From J038 sp036734085 (GTDB lineage: Bacteria; Chloroflexota; Anaerolineae; Aggregatilineales; Phototrophicaceae): DNA of 44,148 nucleotides. The stretch is from the NCBI GenBank assembly GCA_036734085.1, contig DAIMZF010000016.1, positions 1 to 44,148 on the forward strand, written 5' to 3'. Of this stretch, positions 1 through 8,233 are shown in pieces. The stretch's first letter is position 1; the number at the start of each line of letters is the position of its first letter. Made by a program: the position numbers and the translations under genes. The notes under the pieces are model-generated. The model did not search any database, was not told where the DNA came from, and saw only the letters and a list, made by a program, of their open reading frames with translations.

Positions 1-503
1 GAAAGGCTGGTGGGTTTGCTGGGTGTTGCCTGTGCCTTAACCAGGCCGACAGAGGCCGCATACCGCCGGATGCCATCCGCCAGGCGGTTACAGTCGTTCT
101 CTAAATCCGGCTTGTAGCGGATGGTGGCGGAGTTGCGCCATTGCAAATCCGCGATGCTGGCGGGCAACCCGCTAAAGCTCGGCATCTGCGCTTCCATCAC
201 CAGCACCGGGATGACCAACTTGTTCTGCTTAAGGGCGCTTTCAATCTCAATCCGCACGAAGTCATTTTCCTGCGTGGCGCGTTCCTGCATAATGCGCCCC
301 CAATCCGGCCCCATGATGACCAGTACCACGTCATGCGCGGCGATTTGCTCTGCAAGATATTGCCGGAAGTCCACGCCAAAGGGAATATCACCCACATCTA
401 AAAAGACGTTCTCATCGCCAAAGTGCCGCACCATGTAATCATGTACGCTGTCGGTCACATATTGGCTATCTGCGCGGCGGTAGGAGATGAAGACTTTGAC
501 CAT
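1..503 (-). CDS. TIR-domain protein, N-terminal part (cut by window edge)
   Basis: An open frame runs from an ATG at 503 on the minus strand to the window edge with no stop: 167 codons, C-terminus missing. Residues 4-70 read as a bacterial TIR domain: FISYRR at 5-10 is the first strand/BB region, FLDVGDIPFG at 34-43 is typical of the TIR_2 group, and VVLVIMGPDWG at 59-69 is the next strand. E86 in the RIEIE stretch sits where catalytic NADase TIR domains carry their conserved glutamate. After about residue 150 the protein becomes a Ser/Pro/Thr linker, so a second domain probably follows outside the window. TIR proteins of this type act in NAD-cleaving defence or in signalling, or as scaffolds fused to repeats; which applies cannot be told without the C-terminus. 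No partner gene is visible in the window. Confidence 0.85.
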   Translation of the reverse strand, partial: MVKVFISYRRADSQYVTDSVHDYMVRHFGDENVFLDVGDIPFGVDFRQYLAEQIAAHDVVLVIMGPDWGRIMQERATQENDFVRIEIESALKQNKLVIPVLVMEAQMPSFSGLPASIADLQWRNSATIRYKPDLENDCNRLADGIRRYAASVGLVKAQATPSKPTSL

Positions 504-545
504 AGGTGTGCGCTATCTGCTTTGTTTAATCCAATGACAGACCCT

Positions 546-573
546 ACTATACCGAATAACATACAGTCTGCAA
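546..573 (-). promoter_or_regulatory. Putative promoter of the TIR gene
   Basis: On the minus strand TTGCAG (573-568) and TATAGT (551-546) are separated by 16 bp and lie about 45 bp upstream of the TIR start codon. The -10 box is good, the -35 box matches only TTG. The rest of 504-669 holds nothing else I can support. Confidence 0.4.
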
Positions 574-669
574 ATAGAAAGCGCGATTTTTTGAGGGGGA
601 CAATCACGCGGATTTAAGAGAGGCACAATTGATGTATCATGCCCCTGCGGACTTTCGCTGGATTATCTT

Positions 670-1854
670 TTAGTTCAGGTTCTCGAAGATGCCTGCCGCG
701 CCCATGCCGCCGCCAATGCACATCGTCACCATGCCATACTTGCTGTTCTGGCGGCGCATCTCGTTCATCAGTGTGACGGTAAGTTTTGCGCCTGTCGCGC
801 CGAGTGGATGGCCGAGCGCAATCGCGCCGCCGTTAACGTTCACACGGGCGGGGTCAATCTCTAGCTCACGGATGACGGCTAAGGACTGCGCCGCGAAAGC
901 CTCATTCAGTTCGATGAGGTCAATCTCATCCAACGTCAGGCCGGAGCGCTTCAGCAATTTGGGTATCGCCACAATCGGCCCGACGCCCATAATCTCCGGG
1001 CGGACTCCGCCCACGCTAAAGCCGACAAAACGCATCAAGGGGGTAAGCCCTAGTTCTTCCGCTTTTTTGCGTTCCATCACAATAACCCCCGCCGCGCCAT
1101 CACTCAACGGGCTGGAATTGCCCGCCGTCACGCGCCCATTCTGCCGGAAGACAGGCCGCAGTTGGTTTAGCCCGGCAACGGTGGTTTCGCGCCGCAGATG
1201 CTCGTCTTCGTCAAGGCGCATGGTCACCTGTTTGGGCAGGCCATCCTCACCGATGACGGTTTCTTCCCACTCAAACGGCACAATTTCATCCTTAAAGCGG
1301 CCACCGTCAATCGCGGCGGCGGCTTTAACATGGCTGGCGGCGGCGAATTCGTCCATGTCTTCCCGGTTGATGTTGAACTCATCCGCGACACGCTCCGCCG
1401 TGTGCCCCATGCCCATATACACATTTGGGTCATTCTCCGCCAGATACGGATTCGGACTGAGGTGATGCCCGGTCATCGGCACAAGGGACATTGTTTCCGC
1501 ACCGCCCGCGATGACCACATCCGCGCCATTGGCGATGATACGCTCGGCGGCGATGGCGATAGTCTGCAAACCACTGGAGCAAAAGCGGTTGACGGTCTGC
1601 GCGGGCACTTCCACAGGTAGCCCGGCACGGATGGCGACGATGCGCCCGAAGTTCATGCCCTGCGAACCTTCGGTCATGGCACACCCGATGATGAGGTCGT
1701 CAATTTCCTGGGGGTCTAACTTGCCTTCGGTCTGCTTCAGCAAGTCCTGGATGACGGCGGCGGCCATGTCTTCTGACCGGACATTCCTTGTAGAGCCGCG
1801 CACGGCTTTACCAACGGCGGTGCGTGCGCCCGCGACGATTACTGCTTCTCTCAT
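670..1854 (-). CDS. fadA: Acetyl-CoA C-acyltransferase (thiolase)
   Basis: Thiolase of 394 aa, the usual length, catalysing thiolytic cleavage of 3-ketoacyl-CoA in beta-oxidation. The nucleophilic cysteine is C92 in NRFCSSG. NEAF is at 317-320, H349 lies in GHPLGATG and the second catalytic cysteine C379 in MCIGGGMG, so the active site is complete. The ATG at 1854 begins a standard N-terminus (REAVIVAGARTAVGK). The gene follows the fadN-type gene on the same strand with a gap of about 140 bp, the order of the Bacillus fadN-fadA operon, so the two probably supply hydratase, dehydrogenase and thiolase steps together. A biosynthetic acetoacetyl-CoA thiolase role is less likely because of this partner. 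Confidence 0.93.
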   Translation of the reverse strand: MREAVIVAGARTAVGKAVRGSTRNVRSEDMAAAVIQDLLKQTEGKLDPQEIDDLIIGCAMTEGSQGMNFGRIVAIRAGLPVEVPAQTVNRFCSSGLQTIAIAAERIIANGADVVIAGGAETMSLVPMTGHHLSPNPYLAENDPNVYMGMGHTAERVADEFNINREDMDEFAAASHVKAAAAIDGGRFKDEIVPFEWEETVIGEDGLPKQVTMRLDEDEHLRRETTVAGLNQLRPVFRQNGRVTAGNSSPLSDGAAGVIVMERKKAEELGLTPLMRFVGFSVGGVRPEIMGVGPIVAIPKLLKRSGLTLDEIDLIELNEAFAAQSLAVIRELEIDPARVNVNGGAIALGHPLGATGAKLTVTLMNEMRRQNSKYGMVTMCIGGGMGAAGIFENLN

Positions 1855-1995
1855 GATCTTAAGTCCTTAAATCTCTCACTATGCTTCAATAGAGTCACTT
1901 GTTTGGTCGTTGCGCGATAACCCTTATACCGTGCGGATGGGCAGGGCAGTGCCCGCCCGTAAATCGGCGGATTATCGCGCTTGGCCGTTAACGCA

Positions 1996-4377
1996 TTAAT
2001 TACGTAAGGGCTTGTTGTTCGCCAGCATATACATCACACGCTGTTGGGTTTTCTCTTGCATCATCAATTCCATAAAGACCTGACGTTCCAGGTCAAGGAA
2101 AACTTGCTGGTCTACCCATTGCGGTTCGCTGAGTGCGCCGCCTGTCAGGATGTAGGCCAGCCGCTTGCCGATGTACACATCATAATCCGACGCGAAGCCG
2201 GACTCGCGGAATTGCTCCAGGCCGATGAGCATGGCGGCGTAGACTTCCGCGCCAGCCGCGTACACTTTTTCCGGTTGTTGTTGCTCATACGTCTTGCTCA
2301 GCGCCAGCGCGTATTCTTTCGCCTCACCAATCAAGCGGGCGCGGTTCATCACGATTTTGTCCGTATTGCTTAAAAAGCCCATGTTCCGCGCTTGCTTGGC
2401 GCTTTCGCTCACTTTGGCGGTGGCGATGGCCTCGAACACCTTCTGCATCGCAGGCAACACATAAGCGCCACTGGCCGCTAAGGGATTTACCACCCGGCGC
2501 ACCAGTTCCTTACAGCCGCCACCCGCCGGGATGAGGCCGACACCGACTTCTACCAGACCGGCATAAAGTTCGATGTGTGCGACGGTGGCCGTGCCGGAAA
2601 GCATCATCTCCGCGCCGCCGCCGAGCGCCATATTAAACGGTGCCGTGACGACGGGCTTAGGCGCATAGCGTAAAGCCTGTGTCAGGTCTTGCAGGTTACG
2701 AATCATTTCGCCGATGCCATCAATGCCGCCAGCCATACTATCGGCCAAATTCGCGCCGATGGAAAAGCGTTCCGCGTCGTTGCTGACCACAAGCGCAACG
2801 TAGGCATCATCGTTGAGTAGCTCTAACGCTCTGCGGCCCATCTCAACAAACTTGGCGGTGATGGTGTTCTGCTTACTGGTGAACTCCCATAACAGCACGC
2901 CGTCGCCTAAGTTATGCACTGCGCCGTCTTCGTTGCTGGCAAGCGTTTTTCCATCTGCCCGTAAATCCGCAATGGTAATTTCCATCGGATCGTGTGCCAA
3001 AGGCACATAATCTAACCGGGTGACATCAAAGTAACCAACGACCTTTCCGGAGTCATCGCGTTGGTAGAAGGTCTTATAACCTTTGTCCAGCATTTGCTTC
3101 ACCCAGCTTGCGACAGGGTAGCCCGCTTCTTCAAACTTGGGCAAGGTATCCGCTACGCCGATGGCGTCCCAGATTTCAAACGGCCCCATCTCGTGGCTAA
3201 ATCCCCATTTTTGGGCGTTGTCGATGTTGACGATATTCTCTGTAATTTCCGGCACACGGTGCGACGCATACGCCAGATAAAAAGCGTGGTGATGCCACAG
3301 ATACTGCCCGGCGCGGTCATCCGCATTCATCATCAAGCGGATGCGCTCGCCGGTGGGTTCTACCTTGCGGTATTGCCCGACGCTATCAAAGCGCGGCTTG
3401 GTGGGTGGCTCGTAAGCTTTGGTTTGCAGGTTTAACGCCCACAGTTCCTTACCGCTTTCGCCTTTACGCATCTCGTAAAAGCCCTTGCCGGATTTGCGCC
3501 CTAGCATATTGTTTTCCAACATATAGTCGGAAAGTTGCTTCGCGCCTTCGTGTGCAAGGACTTCACGTTGCGGGTCATCGGGGATGGCGTCGTACAAGTT
3601 GCGGGCAACACCCACCGCGATGTCAAAGCCTACAAGGTCATTCAGGTTGAATGTTGCTGTTTTTGGGCGGCCAATCAACGGCCCGGTGATGGCGTCCACT
3701 TCTTCGACGGTGTAGCCATTGTCTAACGCATAGTTCATGGCCTGCATTCCCACCATCGACATAAAGCGATTGCCGATGAAGTTAGGCTTGTCCTTAGCGA
3801 TGACAACCCCTTTGCCAAGTTTGACCGTCGCAAATTCTTTGATGAATTCGACAACGGCGGGGTCGGTGTTACTATGCGGGATGACTTCCAGTAGGCGTAA
3901 GTAACGCGGGGGATTAAAGAAGTGCGTGCCCATAAAACGCCGCGTGAAGCCATCGCCTAACCCTTCCGCGATGTTATGAATGGGGATGCCCGATGTATTG
4001 GTGGTGATGATGGCGTTGGGCTTGGCGACTTCCGCGATTTTGCCCATCAGCGACTGCTTAATGTCCAGACGTTCCACCACAACTTCAATAATCCAGTCGG
4101 CATCGGCGGCCTTGTGTAAGTCGTCGTCAATATTGCCGATGCTCACATGGTCTAATACGGCTTCATCAAATAATTGTGCCGGACGCATCTTCTGTAAACT
4201 TTTAAGATTATTTTGGACTATCGCGTTCCGCTTGTGGGGCGGGTCGCCGGGTTGGGTGTCCTTTGCAGGAATATCCAGCAGAAGCACCTCCACGCCGACG
4301 CCTGCCAACAGCGTAGCGATACCGCCGCCCATCGTGCCAGAGCCGATGACAACGGCTTTATGAATTGCGTAGCTCAT
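1996..4377 (-). CDS. fadN: 3-hydroxyacyl-CoA dehydrogenase / enoyl-CoA hydratase fusion (FadN type)
   Basis: Cytoplasmic beta-oxidation protein of 793 aa. The order is NAD-dependent 3-hydroxyacyl-CoA dehydrogenase first (Rossmann motif GSGTMGGG at 12-19, then the dimerisation domains) and enoyl-CoA hydratase/isomerase second (about 480-700, with the oxyanion-hole-like FSIGANL and the ALGGGAEM stretch). This is the reverse of E. coli FadB and matches Bacillus FadN in order and length. I chose the ATG at 4377 because AGGAAAGG lies just upstream at proper spacing and the protein then starts directly before the Rossmann fold; an upstream in-frame ATG at 4413 would add 12 residues that include this ribosome binding site. 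Transcribed from its own promoter divergently from the SDR gene, and followed by the thiolase. Confidence 0.93.
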   Translation of the reverse strand: MSYAIHKAVVIGSGTMGGGIATLLAGVGVEVLLLDIPAKDTQPGDPPHKRNAIVQNNLKSLQKMRPAQLFDEAVLDHVSIGNIDDDLHKAADADWIIEVVVERLDIKQSLMGKIAEVAKPNAIITTNTSGIPIHNIAEGLGDGFTRRFMGTHFFNPPRYLRLLEVIPHSNTDPAVVEFIKEFATVKLGKGVVIAKDKPNFIGNRFMSMVGMQAMNYALDNGYTVEEVDAITGPLIGRPKTATFNLNDLVGFDIAVGVARNLYDAIPDDPQREVLAHEGAKQLSDYMLENNMLGRKSGKGFYEMRKGESGKELWALNLQTKAYEPPTKPRFDSVGQYRKVEPTGERIRLMMNADDRAGQYLWHHHAFYLAYASHRVPEITENIVNIDNAQKWGFSHEMGPFEIWDAIGVADTLPKFEEAGYPVASWVKQMLDKGYKTFYQRDDSGKVVGYFDVTRLDYVPLAHDPMEITIADLRADGKTLASNEDGAVHNLGDGVLLWEFTSKQNTITAKFVEMGRRALELLNDDAYVALVVSNDAERFSIGANLADSMAGGIDGIGEMIRNLQDLTQALRYAPKPVVTAPFNMALGGGAEMMLSGTATVAHIELYAGLVEVGVGLIPAGGGCKELVRRVVNPLAASGAYVLPAMQKVFEAIATAKVSESAKQARNMGFLSNTDKIVMNRARLIGEAKEYALALSKTYEQQQPEKVYAAGAEVYAAMLIGLEQFRESGFASDYDVYIGKRLAYILTGGALSEPQWVDQQVFLDLERQVFMELMMQEKTQQRVMYMLANNKPLRN

Positions 4378-4437
4378 TGTTGACCTTTCCTCAAAAAATG
4401 TTGTTTGAGTCAATTCATTTAATTAAACGATGATTTG

Positions 4438-4466
4438 ATTTTACCAGATACCCGACATGATGCCAC
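4438..4466 (-). promoter_or_regulatory. Promoter of fadN-fadA
   Basis: Minus strand: GTGGCA (4466-4461), 17-bp spacer, TAAAAT (4443-4438), with the extended -10 TGg immediately upstream. The last bases of the spacer and the start of the -10 box form the element GGTATCTGGT, which recurs in the divergent SDR promoter. Confidence 0.55.
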
Positions 4467-4529
4467 GATTTTAAAAGATAAGAAAACAATAAGCGCCCGT
4501 TTTGTTGAAATTCTGTTGGTATCTGGTTA
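4441..4529. repeat. Inverted pair of 10-bp elements in divergent promoters (candidate operators)
   Basis: ACCAGATACC at 4443-4452 and its reverse complement GGTATCTGGT at 4518-4527 lie 65 bp apart. Each overlaps the spacer/-10 junction of the promoter pointing away from the other. This placement suggests a repressor site read by one regulator; the regulator is not in the window. Confidence 0.45.
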
Positions 4530-4533
4530 CTAT
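4505..4533 (+). promoter_or_regulatory. Promoter of the SDR gene
   Basis: Plus strand: TTGAAA (4505-4510), 17-bp spacer, TACTAT (4528-4533). The -35 box matches consensus in five of six positions. The sequence GGTATCTGGT (4518-4527) abuts the -10 box exactly as it does in the fadN promoter. Confidence 0.55.
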
Positions 4534-4583
4534 TCATTAAGATTTATAAAGTTTGTAAATTATATAAATAGGGAGATGTATCA

Positions 4584-5339
4584 ATGGCTGATTTTGCGGG
4601 GAAAGTCGCTTTGGTGATGGGCGGCACACTGGGTATTGGTTATGAATCCGCAAAGGAACTATTACAACAGGGTGCGAAGGTTGTTATCGGCGGGCGCAAC
4701 AGAGCCAATGGAGAAAAAGCCCTTAGCGAACTTAAGGCATACGGCGATGTGACTTACATCGTGTGTGATGTCACCAGTCTGCCTGAGGTTGAAGCCATAG
4801 TGAAGCAAACACTGGCTTTACATGGCAAAATTGACTATCTGGTGAATAGTGCCGGGCTGGAAGGTGTGGTTGCCAATACCGTAGACTGTACAGAGGAAAA
4901 CTTCCAGGCTGTTGTGAACACCAACTTAATGGGCACATGGTATCTGATGAAGACAGTCATCCCACACATGCTGGACAATGGCGGCGGCGCGATTGTGAAT
5001 GTGTCATCGGTGATTGGTGTGATTGCTTTTCCCGGTCTGCCTGCCTATACTGCCAGCAAAGCCGCTATGATTGGCCTGAGCAAAACAACTGCTCTGGAAT
5101 ATGCCAAGCAGAATATCCGCGTGAATGTGGTGTGTCCCGGGTCTATCCGCACACCCATGTATAATCGCTTCTCTGGCGGCACACCGGAAGCCGAAGCTTA
5201 TATGTCAACCTTCCACCCCATAGGCCGCATCGGAGAACCGCCGGAAGTCTCCAGCGCGGTTTTATGGTTGCTGTCCGACGGGTCATCATTCGTGACCGGA
5301 CACGTCTTGCCTGTCGCGGGTGGCTGGGAAGTCCCGTAG
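4584..5339 (+). CDS. SDR-family NAD(P)-dependent oxidoreductase
   Basis: Classical short-chain dehydrogenase of 251 aa. The nucleotide-binding motif is GGTLGIG at 13-19 (methionine replaces the usual threonine just before it), NSAG is at 88-91, and the catalytic triad is S142, Y155 and K159 (YTASK). The C-terminus ends with the usual substrate-loop region and GGW. The start has a GGGAG ribosome binding site 8 bp upstream. The family oxidises or reduces secondary alcohols and ketones; substrate is not readable. Divergence from fadN with a shared promoter element points to acyl or fatty-acid related metabolism, for example a 3-oxoacyl or 3-hydroxyacyl substrate. A FabG role is possible but the isolated position argues for catabolism. 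Confidence 0.85.
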   Translation: MADFAGKVALVMGGTLGIGYESAKELLQQGAKVVIGGRNRANGEKALSELKAYGDVTYIVCDVTSLPEVEAIVKQTLALHGKIDYLVNSAGLEGVVANTVDCTEENFQAVVNTNLMGTWYLMKTVIPHMLDNGGGAIVNVSSVIGVIAFPGLPAYTASKAAMIGLSKTTALEYAKQNIRVNVVCPGSIRTPMYNRFSGGTPEAEAYMSTFHPIGRIGEPPEVSSAVLWLLSDGSSFVTGHVLPVAGGWEVP

Positions 5340-5361
5340 AACGAACATAAACACAGCATAA

Positions 5362-5399
5362 AACAGGTGCAATACAAATAGACTATTGCACCTGTTCTT
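5362..5399. terminator. Bidirectional terminator between SDR and hydrolase genes
   Basis: A perfect 12-bp inverted repeat (AACAGGTGCAAT at 5362-5373, ATTGCACCTGTT at 5385-5396) with an 11-nt loop is followed by a T-rich stretch. The two flanking genes converge on it, so it can serve both. Confidence 0.85.
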
Positions 5400-6266
5400 T
5401 TATTCTTTAAACCAGTCTATCAACAGTTGGTTCACTTTTTCCGGTGCTTCGTGCTGAACCCAATGCGAGGCTTCTTCGATGTAGACCAGCCGCCCATCAT
5501 CACATAATTCAATGCTGGCTTGTGCGAGTTCCGGCAACATGACCTTATCCTGCTTGCCCCATATCAGCAAAGTAGGCGGCTGGATGCGTGGGTCTGTCAG
5601 GCGTTGGGGTGGCGCTTGACGCACTGCTCGATACCAGTTGAGCATTCCGCGTGTTGCACCCGGTTGCTTCCAGGCTTGTTTGTAGAGCTTCAAATCTTCC
5701 GGCGTGAACGCGGTGCTATCCCCAAACCCGAACGCCCATCCCTTAAGCAGTGCGCCATCGAATACGTTTACTACAAAGCCGGCTAGCCGCGTCTGGAAGA
5801 ACGCCATGTATAAGCTCCGGCGGCGCTGTTGCGGGTTGTTCTTCAGCGCACGGCTGAACGCGGTATGATGGGGAATATTCAACACTGCGAGGCGCTTAAA
5901 ACGTTCCGGTGTGCGATTAGCCGCCCACCATGCGGAGCCGCCACCCCAATCATGGGCGATGACGTTGCCGCGATCTACACCGATAAAATCCATTAATGCT
6001 AGGATGTCATCCGCCAATACATCCAGGCTGTATGCGGCCACTTCCGGTGGCTTGCTGGTGAGGTTATAACCGCGTAAATCCGGGATGTAAAGGCGGAACC
6101 CGGCGGCGACGAGCGCATCAATCTGGTTACGCCAGCTATACCAGAATTCCGGGAAGCCGTGTAACAAAATCAACGGTTCGCCATCTACAGGGCCAGCCTG
6201 AACGATGTGCATGTCAATCCCGTTGATGGCCGTCGTGATGTGTGTAAGTTGCGCTTGAATGCTCAT
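5400..6266 (-). CDS. Alpha/beta hydrolase, epoxide-hydrolase-like (copy 1)
   Basis: Protein of 288 aa of the epoxide hydrolase / haloalkane dehalogenase group. The oxyanion-hole motif HGFPE is at 36-40, the nucleophilic aspartate is D106 in HDWGG, the acid is D240 after LLIWGK, and the base is H268. Y153 and Y212 lie in the cap and fit the two lid tyrosines that activate an epoxide, which favours epoxide hydrolase over dehalogenase. Its ATG overlaps the stop of the upstream paralogue by 4 bp (ATGA), so translation is coupled. It closes the four-gene minus-strand operon. Substrate unknown. Confidence 0.85.
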   Translation of the reverse strand: MSIQAQLTHITTAINGIDMHIVQAGPVDGEPLILLHGFPEFWYSWRNQIDALVAAGFRLYIPDLRGYNLTSKPPEVAAYSLDVLADDILALMDFIGVDRGNVIAHDWGGGSAWWAANRTPERFKRLAVLNIPHHTAFSRALKNNPQQRRRSLYMAFFQTRLAGFVVNVFDGALLKGWAFGFGDSTAFTPEDLKLYKQAWKQPGATRGMLNWYRAVRQAPPQRLTDPRIQPPTLLIWGKQDKVMLPELAQASIELCDDGRLVYIEEASHWVQHEAPEKVNQLLIDWFKE

Positions 6267-7123
6267 GAGAAGAATTGCCCCAATAATTGGCTGACACGTT
6301 CTTTTTCATCGTGCTGTACCCAATGTGACCCTTTTTCCAGCCACACGAGTTCTGCGTTATCACACAGGTCATAACTTGGCTCGACCATATCACTACTGAG
6401 CGCGATGTCCTTCTTGCCCCATATCAGCAGAGTTTTAGGCTTGATGCGCCAGCTTTTAGGGGCGGGTGGGGCGTAACGCAGGTAAGCCCGATACCAGTTC
6501 AGCATAGAGCGCATCGCGTCCGGTTGTTGCCATGTTTCGCGGTAGCGGTCTAAATCTTCATCGCTGAACGTATTCTTTAAGCCGCTCATTTTTATGAACC
6601 GTGCAAATGGCTTGCCATCGGCCAACGTCAGCAGGCGCTCCGGCAAAAACGGGATTTGAAAAAACCCCGCATACACACTTTTGACCATTTGCTTGATGTT
6701 ATAACGCAAATGACGCTGGAAAACACGCGGATGTGGCACGTTTAAAATCGCCATCCGCTCGATTTTTTCCGGGTGGCGCAAGGCCAACCACCACACCACC
6801 ATCGCGCCCCAGTCGTGCCCGGCGATGAAGACTTTTTCCTGCCCGGTGGCGCTCATCAGGCCGATGGTGTCCATCACCATCTCGTCAACGCGATAATCGT
6901 ATAAATCCTGTGGCTTATCGCTCAGGTTATAACCGCGTTGGTCGGGCATCCATAGCCGGAAGCCGAGACTGGCTAAATGGTCGATTTGGTGTCGCCAGCC
7001 ATACCAGAATTCCGGGAAGCCATGCAACAGAATTAACGGTTTGCCATCCACCGGGCCAGCCAATGCGACGTTTAACGCGATACCATTAGTGCGGATAATC
7101 TTCTGCTCGATTGGTGTGTGCAT
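6263..7123 (-). CDS. Alpha/beta hydrolase, epoxide-hydrolase-like (copy 2)
   Basis: Protein of 286 aa, clearly a paralogue of the next gene: same HGFPEFWY motif (34-41), nucleophile D104 in HDWGA, acid D239, base H267 and cap tyrosines Y151 and Y211. AAGGA lies 8 bp upstream of the ATG at 7123. It follows the FemAB gene pair by 33 bp on the same strand. The two copies have diverged mainly in the cap, which sets substrate choice, so they probably act on different substrates rather than being redundant. Confidence 0.85.
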   Translation of the reverse strand: MHTPIEQKIIRTNGIALNVALAGPVDGKPLILLHGFPEFWYGWRHQIDHLASLGFRLWMPDQRGYNLSDKPQDLYDYRVDEMVMDTIGLMSATGQEKVFIAGHDWGAMVVWWLALRHPEKIERMAILNVPHPRVFQRHLRYNIKQMVKSVYAGFFQIPFLPERLLTLADGKPFARFIKMSGLKNTFSDEDLDRYRETWQQPDAMRSMLNWYRAYLRYAPPAPKSWRIKPKTLLIWGKKDIALSSDMVEPSYDLCDNAELVWLEKGSHWVQHDEKERVSQLLGQFFS

Positions 7124-7156
7124 AAAATATCCTTAATAAAATGATTTTTCTATGCT

Positions 7157-8230
7157 TCATTTTAACCGACGAATCAGGTTTCGGATACGCGGCCACCAAT
7201 CCGCATACAGCCGATACAGCAGGGGGTTGGGTGCGTAGTCCCATGCGCCCATGTGCCGCACAACATCGCCGCGAAAGCCGCGCTTGAACTCATACACGCC
7301 CCACATCGAGTCGGATTCGTCGAAAACATCCGGCGCGCCCCACATATCATACTGGGTGTATCCCTGTGCTTTTGCCCAGCGCATCGCCTCCCATTGGAGT
7401 AGATAATTAGGCATCCGTTGGCGCTCTTCGTTAGAGGACGCCCCATAAAAATACCAGCAGATGCGCCCAAAGTGGAACAGAATCACATGGGCAATCGGCA
7501 CGCCTTCCGCCTCCGCGATGAGCGCATGAGCTAACCCGGCCTGCATGAAGTCTCGCCATGCTTTTTCGTAATAGGCTGGTGGGCGCGTCAGGAAGCCATC
7601 ACGCTGACCTGTGGCCTGATACAGCGCATACAATATGGGTAAATCCGTAACAGTCGCGGCGCGGATGCTAACGCCTTTCTTTTCCGCCGTGCGGATTTTG
7701 CGCCGTGTGTTCTGGCTCATCCCGGCGAGCAACGCTTCTTCATCCTGTTTTAAATCTAGGGTCATTGTGTTGCGGAATTGCACCTGCTCACCGGAAAAAC
7801 ACCACCCGCGCGCTTTTAGGGTCTGCATCAAGGCTTGTCCGTCGGGTTGTGCGGAATCATCCGCTTCATCCGGTACACCTGTGGCGATGATAACGTCTGC
7901 ATCAATCTTCAACCATAAGGCGCGGCGACTTTTCGCTAAATCTTGCAGATAATCCAGCACGGCGCTTGTTAGTTCAATATCGCCATAGTCAATCACCGGG
8001 CCTTTGGGGCAATACATCACAGTCAACGGGCCAACTTTGCGCGTGAGCATACTCGCCGCACCCACGCGCACGCCATCAGCATAGAGCGCCAGGCGTTCCG
8101 GCCTCCATGCGACGGTATCGCGTTTAAAGTCTCCCCATTCCCATGTTTGCAGGATGTGGGCATAAGGCAGAGAGGCTAATAGTGTGTTCCACTCGTCGCG
8201 TTTAGTGATGGCCTGTGCGGTAATTTTCAT
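7157..8230 (-). CDS. FemAB-type aminoacyltransferase / GNAT-fold protein (copy 1)
   Basis: Protein of 357 aa of the FemA/FemB/FemX family, which in Gram-positive bacteria adds amino acids from aminoacyl-tRNA to the peptidoglycan precursor. Family marks seen are the N-terminal SLPYAHILQTWEWGDFK (about 20-36), the central MSQNTRRKIRTAEKKGVSI (about 150-168) and the C-terminal YDMWGAPD followed by GVYEFKRGFRGDVV. The protein has two GNAT-like halves. No membrane segment is seen. The family also includes enzymes that transfer amino acids to other acceptors, so the peptidoglycan role is an inference, supported weakly by a MurE-type gene elsewhere in the window. Starts 3 bp after its paralogue. Confidence 0.8.
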   Translation of the reverse strand: MKITAQAITKRDEWNTLLASLPYAHILQTWEWGDFKRDTVAWRPERLALYADGVRVGAASMLTRKVGPLTVMYCPKGPVIDYGDIELTSAVLDYLQDLAKSRRALWLKIDADVIIATGVPDEADDSAQPDGQALMQTLKARGWCFSGEQVQFRNTMTLDLKQDEEALLAGMSQNTRRKIRTAEKKGVSIRAATVTDLPILYALYQATGQRDGFLTRPPAYYEKAWRDFMQAGLAHALIAEAEGVPIAHVILFHFGRICWYFYGASSNEERQRMPNYLLQWEAMRWAKAQGYTQYDMWGAPDVFDESDSMWGVYEFKRGFRGDVVRHMGAWDYAPNPLLYRLYADWWPRIRNLIRRLK

Positions 8231-8233
8231 GGT

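Noticed and set aside
689..1465. Long plus-strand open frame (258 codons) opposite the thiolase gene
   Set aside because: Antisense shadow of a well-conserved thiolase; Ser/Pro/Arg-rich as expected from codon bias.
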